NCBI GenBank assembly: GCA_031292735.1
Contig: JARLGP010000255.1
Coordinates: forward strand, 1-6,895
Direction: 5' to 3'
Length of the DNA stretch: 6,895 bases
DNA from: Holophaga sp.
GTDB taxonomy: Bacteria; Acidobacteriota; Holophagae; Holophagales; Holophagaceae
Positions 1 to 6,755 of this stretch are shown here, one piece after another (the stretch's first letter is position 1; the number at the start of each line of letters is the position of its first letter). The notes below the pieces were generated by a model. The model was not told the DNA's origin, made no database searches, and saw only the letters and a program-made list of their open reading frames with translations. Both the position numbers and the translations under genes were made by a program.

Positions 1-2112
1 TCGGTGGCGGTGCCGCTGTCGCTGGTGGGCACCTTCTCCCTGATGTATGCCCTGGACTACAGCCTGAACAACCTCACCCTGATGGCCCTCACCATCGCCA
101 CCGGCTTCGTGGTGGACGATGCCATCGTGATGATCGAGAACATCAGCCGCTACCTGGAGCTGGGGCTGAAGCCCATGGACGCCGCCCTGAAGGGGGCGGA
201 GGAGATCGGCTTCACCATCCTGTCCCTGACCGTGTCGCTGATCGCGGTGCTGATCCCCCTGCTGTTCATGAGCGACATCACCGGGCGGCTGTTCCGGGAG
301 TTCGCCGTCACCCTGGCCATCACCATCCTGCTGTCGGCCGTGGTGTCCTTGACCCTCACCCCCATGATGGCGTCGCGCCTGCTCAGGCACACCCCCGCCG
401 AGCAGCAGGGCCGGTTCTACCGGTGGTCCGAGACCGTGTTCGAGCGGGTCATCGGCGCCTATGGCCGCTCCCTCACATGGGTGCTCGGTCGGCAAAAGCT
501 GGTCCTGGGCATCGCGGCCCTGACCATCCTGGCCACCGGCTGGATGTACGTGGCGATTCCCAAGGGCTTCTTCCCGATCCAGGACACCGGTCTCGTCCAG
601 GCCATCACCCAGGCGCCCGAAGCCACCAGCTTCGACGCCATGACCACCCGGCAGCGCGCCTTGGCCCAGATCGTCCTGCAGGATCCGGCCGTGCAGTCCC
701 TGTCCTCCTTCATCGGGGTGGACGGCACCAACACCACCCTCAACAGCGGCCGCATGCAGATCGAACTGAAGCCGCTGGCCGCCCGGGGCGTGAACGCCAG
801 CGAGGTCATCCAGCGGCTGCGCCCGCAGCTGGCCAAGGTCCCCGGCATCCAGACCTACCTGATGCCGGTGCAGGACCTGACCGTGGAGGACCGGATCAGC
901 CGCACCCAGTTCCAATACACCGTGGAGGATGCCGACAGCGCCGAGCTGGAGACCTGGACCGCCAGGATCCTGGCCAAGCTGAAGACCCTGCCCCAGCTCC
1001 AGGACGTGGTCAGCGACCAGCAGCCCAACGGCAACGCCCTGTCCGTGGACATCGACCGGGTCACCGCATCGCGGCTGGGCATCACCCCCCAGGCCCTGGA
1101 CGACACCCTGGACGACGCCTTCGGCCAGCGCCAGATCTCGACCCTGTACACCCAGACCAACCAGTACCACGTCATCCTGGAAACCGACCCCCGGTACCAG
1201 GGCCACCCCGACCAGATCCAGAACATCTACCTGCAGGGGAGCAGTTCGTCCAATTCATCCAGCTCGTCCAGTGGCTCGGCCACCGGTTCCCAGTTGACGA
1301 CCAGCTCAACCAGCGGCGTCAGTTCCACCACGGCCACCAGCACCAGCCGCCCGATCCCCCTGGCGGCCTTCACCACCGTGAAGCCGACCCTGGCGCCGCT
1401 GACCATCAACCACCAGTCGCAGTTCCCGGTGGTGACCCTCTCCTTCAACCTGGCGCCGGGCGTGCACCTGAGCCAGGCGGTGGATGCGGTGAAGGCGGCC
1501 GAACGCGGCCTGAAGCTGCCAGTCGGGGTGGAGACCAAATTCCAGGGCACGGCCGCTTCCTATGAGAACTCGCTGTCCAACGAAGGCATGCTGCTGCTGG
1601 CCGCCCTGGCTGCGGTCTACATCGTGCTGGGGGTGCTGTACGAGAGCTTCATCCATCCCCTCACCATCCTGTCCACCCTTCCGGCCGCCGGCGTGGGCGC
1701 CCTGGTGGCCCTGGCCCTGTGCGGTCAGGATCTGGGCATCGTCGGCATCATCGGCATCGTTCTGCTCATCGGCATCGTGAAAAAGAACGGCATCATGATG
1801 GTGGATTTCGCCCTGCAGGCGGAGCGCGCGGAAGGCAAACCCCCCCGGGAGGCGATCTACGAGGCCTGCCTGCTGCGCTTCCGGCCGATCATGATGACCA
1901 CCTTCGCGGCTCTGTTCGCCGGCCTGCCGTTGGCCCTGGGCACCGGCATCGGCGCGGAACTGCGCCGCCCGCTGGGCATCGCCATGGTCGGTGGACTGCT
2001 CCTCAGCCAGGTGCTGACCCTGTACACCACGCCGGTCATCTACTTGTGGTTCGATCGCCTCAGCCGGCATCTGCGGCCGGGGTCCAAGCTGCCCGCCGGG
2101 GGAGCGGAATGA
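1..2112 (+). CDS. mdtB: RND efflux permease, MdtB/MuxB-type subunit (5' partial)
   Basis: This is an inner-membrane proton/drug antiporter subunit of the HAE-1 RND family. The reading frame is open from base 1, so the start and roughly the first 365 residues lie outside the window; 703 residues remain. The visible part begins in TM3. TM4 carries the proton-relay pair Asp39-Asp40 (GFVVDDAIVMIEN, codons 115-120). FFPIQDTG at about residue 190 follows TM7, then comes the second periplasmic porter/docking half, and TM8-TM12 close the protein. The TM10 lysine (VKKNGIMM, Lys595, equivalent to AcrB Lys940) and the TM11 motif LRFRPIMMTT are present. The MdtB rather than MdtC assignment rests on remembered E. 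coli MdtB matches such as DPAVQSL-SF-GVDGTN, SRTQ-Q-T and LTLYTTPVIYL, and on being the first of the two permeases. A Ser/Thr-rich insertion at residues 413-449 is unusual. The gene overlaps the next by ATGA. The family is certain; the substrate cannot be predicted. muxB would be an equally good name. Confidence 0.95.
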   Translation, partial: SVAVPLSLVGTFSLMYALDYSLNNLTLMALTIATGFVVDDAIVMIENISRYLELGLKPMDAALKGAEEIGFTILSLTVSLIAVLIPLLFMSDITGRLFREFAVTLAITILLSAVVSLTLTPMMASRLLRHTPAEQQGRFYRWSETVFERVIGAYGRSLTWVLGRQKLVLGIAALTILATGWMYVAIPKGFFPIQDTGLVQAITQAPEATSFDAMTTRQRALAQIVLQDPAVQSLSSFIGVDGTNTTLNSGRMQIELKPLAARGVNASEVIQRLRPQLAKVPGIQTYLMPVQDLTVEDRISRTQFQYTVEDADSAELETWTARILAKLKTLPQLQDVVSDQQPNGNALSVDIDRVTASRLGITPQALDDTLDDAFGQRQISTLYTQTNQYHVILETDPRYQGHPDQIQNIYLQGSSSSNSSSSSSGSATGSQLTTSSTSGVSSTTATSTSRPIPLAAFTTVKPTLAPLTINHQSQFPVVTLSFNLAPGVHLSQAVDAVKAAERGLKLPVGVETKFQGTAASYENSLSNEGMLLLAALAAVYIVLGVLYESFIHPLTILSTLPAAGVGALVALALCGQDLGIVGIIGIVLLIGIVKKNGIMMVDFALQAERAEGKPPREAIYEACLLRFRPIMMTTFAALFAGLPLALGTGIGAELRRPLGIAMVGGLLLSQVLTLYTTPVIYLWFDRLSRHLRPGSKLPAGGAE
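1237..1347 (+). other. Ser/Thr-rich low-complexity insertion in the MdtB-like permease
   Basis: Residues 413-449 of the visible protein form a 37-residue tract with 19 Ser and 8 Thr; the rest is mostly Gly and Ala, with single Asn, Gln, Leu and Val. It sits between NIYLQ and RPIPLAAF. At the same place the paralogue in this window has only about six residues (SRSGGS, 4419-4436), and E. coli MdtB has a short SSDGG-type turn. Five of the six Ser codons are used (AGC 6, TCC 5, AGT 3, TCG 3, TCA 2), so the tract is not a simple triplet repeat. Bases 1243-1254 and 1261-1272 match at 10 of 12 positions, suggesting a small internal duplication. The frame stays open and homology resumes cleanly, so this is not a frameshift. 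By alignment with AcrB it falls in the docking (DC) subdomain ahead of the PFSAF-like strand; that placement is inference. Confidence 0.85.
2098..2104 (+). promoter_or_regulatory. Shine-Dalgarno site for the MdtC-like gene
   Basis: A GGGGGAG tract inside the last codons of the upstream permease ends four bases before the ATG at 2109. It supports that ATG over the in-frame open stretch running back to 1719, which overlaps the upstream gene deeply and would add about 130 non-homologous residues before the conserved N-terminus. Confidence 0.7.
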
Positions 2113-5100
2113 ACCTTTCCGAACCGGCCATCCGGCGCCCCATCGCCACCATCCTGCTCACCGCGGCCGTGGCCATCGCAGGCTGCATCGCCTTCCGGGT
2201 GCTGCCGGTGTCCTCCCTGCCCAAGGTGGATTCCCCGACCATCGAGGTGGACGCAAGCCTGCCGGGCGCAAGTCCCGAGGTCATGGCCGCGTCGGTGGCC
2301 ACCCCGCTGGAACGGCAGTTCGGACACATCGCCGGGGTGACCGAGATGACCTCCCAGAGCTCCTCCGGATCCACCGACATCACCATCCAGTTCGATCTTT
2401 CCCGCAACATCGACGCCGCCGCCCGGGACGTGCAGGCCGCCATCAGCGCGGCGCGCAGCTACCTGCCCACCAACCTGTCTTCCGACCCCACCTACCGCAA
2501 GATGAACTCCGCTGACTCGCCGGTGGCCATCATCGGCCTGTCCTCCAGGAGCGCCGACAAGGGCGCCATGTACGACTCGGCCTCGACCATCCTGGTGCAG
2601 AAGCTGTCCCAGGTCAGCGGAGTGGGCCGGGTGCTGGTGGGCGGCTCCTCGCTGCCCGCCGTGCGGATCGAAGTGAACCCGCTGCAGCTGGCCCACTACG
2701 GGATCAGCCTCGCCGACCTGGCCAGTTTCCTCAAGCAACAGAACGCCCACACGCCCACCGGCAGCATCGCCGACGGCAGCACGGTCAGCTACATCCAGGT
2801 GCACGACCAGATCTCCAAGGCGGTGGACTACCGGCCGCTGGTCGTCGCCATGAAGAACGGCGCGGCGGTGCGCCTGTCCGATGTGGCCACCGTCCTGGAC
2901 GCCACCGAAAGCGCCCACTCGGCCGGCTACGTGAATGGCGAGGACTCGGTGGTCCTGATCCTGTTCAAGCAGCCGGGCGCCAACATCATCCAGACCGTGG
3001 ACCGGGTCAAGGCCATGCTGCCGCAGTTGCAGGCCTCCATTCCCCAGGGCCAGAAGCTCACCCTGGTGCTGGACCAGACCACCACCATCCGCGCCTCCCT
3101 GCACGATGTGGAGCGCACCCTGGTCATTTCCATCCTGCTGGTCATCCTGGTGGTGTTCGTGTTCCTGCGCAGCTGGCGGGCGACCATCATCCCCGGCATC
3201 GCGGTGCCGGTCTCGCTGATCGGCACCTTCGCCGTGATGTACCTGCTGGACTACTCCCTGGACAACCTGTCGCTCATGGCCCTGACCATCTCCACCGGGT
3301 TCGTCATCGACGACGCCATCGTGGTCATGGAAAACATCTCGCGCTACATCGAGGCCGGCATGGAGCCGCTCGAGGCCGCCCGCAAGGGCGCCCAGGAGGT
3401 GGGCTTCACGGTGCTGTCCATGACCCTGTCGCTGGTGGCCGTATTCATCCCCATCCTCATGATGGGCGGCATCATCGGCCGGCTGTTCCGGGAGTTCGCG
3501 GTCACCCTGTCCATCGCCATCCTCATCTCCATGGTGCTTTCCCTCACCACCACGCCGATGCTCTGCTCGCTGGTGCTCAAGCCCGCAACCGGGGGCCACG
3601 GCCGGCTCTACCGTGGGACCGAAAACCTGTTCAATCGACTGGTCGACTGGTATGGCCGCAGCCTGCGCTGGGTGCTGCGCGACCACGCCGGGCTGGTGGT
3701 ACTGCTGCTGCTCGTGACCATGGGGCTGAACCTGCTGTACCTGGCCCGGGTTCCCAAAGGCTTCTTCCCGCAGCAGGACACCGGCGCGCTGATGGGCGGC
3801 ATGGTGGGTCCGCAGGATGCCTCCTTCGCCAAGATGGACGGGGCGCTCAAGCGTGCCATCGCCACCGTCCGCGCCGATCCGGCGGTGAAGAACGCGGTGG
3901 GCTTCACCGGCGGCCGGGGCTCCTCCAACAGCGGCTTCATGTTCATCGCCCTGAAGCCCCTGGAGGAGCGCCACGTGAGCGCCGACGCGGTGGTGAACCG
4001 GCTTCGGCCCAAACTGATGGCCATCAAGGAGGCCCAGACCTTCCTCATGGCCGCCCAGGACCTGCACATCGGCGGCCGCCAGGCCAATGCCCAGTACCAG
4101 TACACGGTGCAGGCGGATTCCACCAGCGACCTGAAGAAATACGTTCCGACTCTCACCCGCGGCATGAAGCAGCTGGATGGGCTCGCCGACGTGGATTCCG
4201 ACCTGCTGTCGGGGGGGCTGGACGCCTACCTCACCTACGACCGCGCCACGGCGGCCCGGCTGGGCGTCACCGTGGCGGACATCAACAACACCCTGAACAA
4301 TTCCTTTTCCGAGGCGCAGGTCTCGACCATCTACAAGGCCTTGAACCAGTACCACGTGGTGTTGGAAGCCCAGTCGGCGTTCACCCAGGGGCCGGACGCG
4401 CTGCGGAACACCTTTGTGTCCAGGTCCGGCGGCTCCCCGGTTCCGCTGGATGCCATCACCAGCTACCAGGCCACCACCGGGCCGCTGTCCGTGAACCACA
4501 CCGGCCTGTACCCGTCCTCCACCATCTCGTTCAACCTGGCCCCCAACGTCGCCCTGAGCGATGCCACCACCCGGGTGCACAAGCTGGAGGAAAGCCTGCA
4601 CATCCCCAAGAGCGTGCACGGCACCTTCACCGGCGCGGCCCAGCAGTACCAGGCCTCCCTCAGCACCGAGCCGCTGCTTATCGCCGCCGCCATCTTCGCG
4701 GTCTACATCGTGCTTGGCATCCTGTACGAAAGCTTCGTCCACCCCATCACCATCCTCACCACCCTGCCTTCGGCGTCGCTGGGCGCGGTCATCACGCTCA
4801 CGCTCTTCAATGCCGATCTGAACGTCATTTCCATCATCGGCATCATCCTGCTGATCGGGATCGTGAAGAAGAACGCGATCATGATGATCGACCAGGCGCT
4901 CCAACTGGAGCGCGAGCAGGGCATGCCCACCCAGGAGGCGATCTTCCAGGCCAGCCTGCTGCGCTTTCGGCCCATCCTCATGACCACCGCCGCGGCGTTC
5001 TTCGGGGCAGTGCCGCTGGCCTTCGGCACCGGCATCGGCTCCGAGCTGCGCCGGCCGCTGGGGCTCACCATCCTGGGCGGCCTGCTGGTCAGCCAGATCC

Positions 5101-5213
5101 TCACCCTGTACACCACGCCGGTGGTCTACCTGGTTTTTGACCGGCTCCGGCTGCGCTGCTCCCGCCTGCGCCTGCACGCCGCCGTTCCCCCCACCCCGCA
5201 GGAGGCGCCATGA
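2109..5213 (+). CDS. mdtC: RND efflux permease, MdtC/MuxC-type subunit
   Basis: This is a complete 1034-residue inner-membrane RND proton/drug antiporter subunit, close to the 1025 residues of E. coli MdtC. The ATG at 2109 gives the expected start, MNLSEPAIRRPIATILL, leading into TM1 (about 12-31). A first periplasmic porter/docking half follows with MdtC-like motifs (SLPGASPE, ATPLERQFG, ARDVQAAI). TM2-TM6 span about 338-490. TM4 carries Asp401-Asp402 (GFVIDDAIVVMEN). TM7 is about 528-547, followed by FFPQQDTGALMGG and the second periplasmic half. TM8-TM12 run from about 854 to 1012, with Lys921 in TM10 (VKKNAIMMID) and LRFRPILMTT in TM11. All proton-relay residues are kept. The end, TTPVVYLVFDRLRLR, closely resembles E. 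coli MdtC. It overlaps the upstream and downstream genes by ATGA. It probably forms a mixed trimer with the MdtB-like protein, as known for MdtB2C. The drug range is unknown; muxC is an equally fair name. Confidence 0.96.
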   Translation: MNLSEPAIRRPIATILLTAAVAIAGCIAFRVLPVSSLPKVDSPTIEVDASLPGASPEVMAASVATPLERQFGHIAGVTEMTSQSSSGSTDITIQFDLSRNIDAAARDVQAAISAARSYLPTNLSSDPTYRKMNSADSPVAIIGLSSRSADKGAMYDSASTILVQKLSQVSGVGRVLVGGSSLPAVRIEVNPLQLAHYGISLADLASFLKQQNAHTPTGSIADGSTVSYIQVHDQISKAVDYRPLVVAMKNGAAVRLSDVATVLDATESAHSAGYVNGEDSVVLILFKQPGANIIQTVDRVKAMLPQLQASIPQGQKLTLVLDQTTTIRASLHDVERTLVISILLVILVVFVFLRSWRATIIPGIAVPVSLIGTFAVMYLLDYSLDNLSLMALTISTGFVIDDAIVVMENISRYIEAGMEPLEAARKGAQEVGFTVLSMTLSLVAVFIPILMMGGIIGRLFREFAVTLSIAILISMVLSLTTTPMLCSLVLKPATGGHGRLYRGTENLFNRLVDWYGRSLRWVLRDHAGLVVLLLLVTMGLNLLYLARVPKGFFPQQDTGALMGGMVGPQDASFAKMDGALKRAIATVRADPAVKNAVGFTGGRGSSNSGFMFIALKPLEERHVSADAVVNRLRPKLMAIKEAQTFLMAAQDLHIGGRQANAQYQYTVQADSTSDLKKYVPTLTRGMKQLDGLADVDSDLLSGGLDAYLTYDRATAARLGVTVADINNTLNNSFSEAQVSTIYKALNQYHVVLEAQSAFTQGPDALRNTFVSRSGGSPVPLDAITSYQATTGPLSVNHTGLYPSSTISFNLAPNVALSDATTRVHKLEESLHIPKSVHGTFTGAAQQYQASLSTEPLLIAAAIFAVYIVLGILYESFVHPITILTTLPSASLGAVITLTLFNADLNVISIIGIILLIGIVKKNAIMMIDQALQLEREQGMPTQEAIFQASLLRFRPILMTTAAAFFGAVPLAFGTGIGSELRRPLGLTILGGLLVSQILTLYTTPVVYLVFDRLRLRCSRLRLHAAVPPTPQEAP
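5200..5205 (+). promoter_or_regulatory. Shine-Dalgarno site for the outer-membrane factor gene
   Basis: AGGAGG lies within the last codons of the MdtC-like gene and ends four bases before the ATG at 5210. This near-perfect site fixes the start of the lipoprotein gene. Together with the ATGA overlap it suggests re-initiation by ribosomes finishing the upstream gene. Confidence 0.75.
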
Positions 5214-6736
5214 CATCCCAACCCACCACCCTCGCCGAACCTGCCGCCGCCCTCCGCTCCCGGGTTCCCCGTTCCGCGCTGCCCTGGGCCGCGGTGGCCG
5301 CCCTGGGGCTGGGCTTGCTCGGCTGCAACCCGGCGCCGAAGTACACCGTTCCCACCCTGCCGGGCAAACCCCCGGTGGCGTACAAGGAGAACCAGTCCGG
5401 AAGCGCCCAGGCCCAGGCCAACGGCTGGAAACAGGCCGACCCCAAGGACGCCATGCTGCGCGGCAAGTGGTGGAAAGTCTTCGGCGACCCCCAGCTCGAC
5501 GCGCTGGAAGAGCAGCTGGTCATCGGCAATCAGAATATCAAGCAGTACTTCGCGAACTACATGGCGGCCCGGGCGCTTGTGCGCAATGCCCACGCCTCCC
5601 TGTTCCCCAGTGTCACCCTCGCGCCCAGCGCCAGCAACCAGGGCCATGGCCCTTCCGCAGCGACCACCAGCGGTTCGGGGCAGAGCTATGAACTTCCTTT
5701 GAACGTTTCCTGGGAGCCCGATCTGTTCGGCAAGATCAGTAATTCGGTCCGGGCTGACGCCCACGCGGCCCAGGTGAGCGCCGCCAATATCGCCAACGAA
5801 ACCTTGAGCGAACAGTCCAGCCTGGCCCAGTACTACTTCGAGCTGAGAGGCCAGGACGCCATGCAGGAGCTGTACCGGCGGCAAATCGCCAGCTATGGCG
5901 AAACCCTGCGCTTGACCCAGGTTCTGTACCAGAACGGGATCGACTCGGAGCAGGACGTGGCCCAGGCAGAGTCCAACCTGCGCACGGCGGAAGCCAACGC
6001 GGTGGCCATCGGCACCACCCGGGCCCAGTATGAACATGCCATTGCCTTGCTGGTGGGGGAAGCGGCCGGGAAATTCTCCTTGCCGGTACAGCCCCTGAAG
6101 GCCACTCCCCCGTACATCCCCGCCGGCCTCCCTTCGCAGCTGCTGGAGCGCCGTCCGGACATCGCCGCGGCCGAGCGCACCGTGGCCGAGGCGAACGCCC
6201 TCATCGGGGTCGGCAAAGCCGCCTATTACCCCACCATCTCATTGACCGCCAGCGCGGGGACCGCGTCCTCCGATCTCTCCCGCCTCCTGGGCTACGGCGC
6301 GCGGTTCTGGTCGATCGGAGCCAGCGCGTCCGAGACCCTGCTGGATTTCGGGGCCAACAAGGCCAACGTCCAACGCTACGAGGCGCAATACGATGCCGAC
6401 GCGGCCAGCTACCGGCAGACCGTGCTCAACGCCTTCAAGGAAGTGGAGGACTACCTGGTGGCCAGCCGGCAGCTGGCGGAACAGGAGGCGCGCCAGCACC
6501 TGGCGGTCCAGGCGGCACTGCGCTACGAGGTGCTCGCCGAGGTGCGCTACCGGACGGGGCTGGACGCCTTCCTGAACGTGCTCACCGCCCAGAACAGCGC
6601 CCTGGCCAGCCAGCAGACTCTGGTTACCCTGCAGACCAACCGGATGACCACCGCGGTGCAGCTGATCGCCGCGCTCGGAGGGGGCTGGAACGCGGCGGAC
6701 CTGCCTTCGGAAAAGGAGGTGGCGGCCAAGCCTTAG
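5210..6736 (+). CDS. Outer-membrane efflux factor, NodT-family lipoprotein (OpmB-like)
   Basis: This 508-residue TolC-type outer-membrane channel should complete the pump by carrying substrate from the permeases and fusion protein across the outer membrane. The N-terminus has a long basic n-region, a hydrophobic run (about 25-37) and the lipobox LLGC with Cys39, followed by Asn, so it is probably lipidated in the outer membrane. Two outer-membrane efflux (OEP) repeats follow, at roughly 85-285 and 307-490. Diagnostic NodT motifs are WWKVFGDPQLDAL (87-99), VSWEPDLFGKISN (167-179), GLPSQLLERRPDIAAAE (306-322), GVGKAAYYPTISL (333-345), RFWSIG (365-370), LLDFG (377-381), AFKEVED (408-414) and ALGGGW (488-493). 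The paired turns YQNGIDSEQDV and YRTGLDAFLNV show the internal duplication typical of TolC proteins. The Gly/Ser/Thr-rich stretch at 144-159 is probably an extracellular barrel loop. Its position after the permeases matches opmB in muxABC-opmB. The family is certain; the exact orthology is not. Confidence 0.95.
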   Translation: MTSQPTTLAEPAAALRSRVPRSALPWAAVAALGLGLLGCNPAPKYTVPTLPGKPPVAYKENQSGSAQAQANGWKQADPKDAMLRGKWWKVFGDPQLDALEEQLVIGNQNIKQYFANYMAARALVRNAHASLFPSVTLAPSASNQGHGPSAATTSGSGQSYELPLNVSWEPDLFGKISNSVRADAHAAQVSAANIANETLSEQSSLAQYYFELRGQDAMQELYRRQIASYGETLRLTQVLYQNGIDSEQDVAQAESNLRTAEANAVAIGTTRAQYEHAIALLVGEAAGKFSLPVQPLKATPPYIPAGLPSQLLERRPDIAAAERTVAEANALIGVGKAAYYPTISLTASAGTASSDLSRLLGYGARFWSIGASASETLLDFGANKANVQRYEAQYDADAASYRQTVLNAFKEVEDYLVASRQLAEQEARQHLAVQAALRYEVLAEVRYRTGLDAFLNVLTAQNSALASQQTLVTLQTNRMTTAVQLIAALGGGWNAADLPSEKEVAAKP

Positions 6737-6755
6737 AAGGTGTCTGCGATTTAGG

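Noticed and set aside
1237..1347. The Ser-rich tract as a frameshift or assembly error.
   Set aside because: The same frame carries clear MdtB homology on both sides, and the tract is an exact multiple of three with no stop codon.
423..1565. A 380-codon plus-strand frame inside the MdtB-like gene.
   Set aside because: Pro/Gly/Arg/His-rich shadow translation in the wrong frame of a clearly coding RND gene.
1306..2070. A 254-codon minus-strand frame antisense to the MdtB-like gene.
   Set aside because: Low-complexity Gln/Gly/His composition typical of antisense shadows in GC-rich genes, with no motif.
1719..2108. An in-frame upstream extension of the MdtC-like gene.
   Set aside because: It is an out-of-frame reading of the MdtB-like gene, adds Arg/His-rich sequence with no homology, and the ATG at 2109 has a Shine-Dalgarno site and the conserved family N-terminus.
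2040..5216. A 1058-codon open frame on the minus strand lying antisense to nearly all of the MdtC-like gene.
   Set aside because: Its product is dominated by Gly, His, Gln, Arg and Asp with no recognisable domain. The frame stays open because G/C-biased third positions of the sense gene suppress stop codons on the opposite strand. The sense strand encodes an unmistakable RND permease.
5126..6037. A 303-codon minus-strand frame antisense to the outer-membrane factor.
   Set aside because: It conflicts with a complete NodT-family protein that carries all family motifs on the plus strand; no domain is visible in the antisense product.
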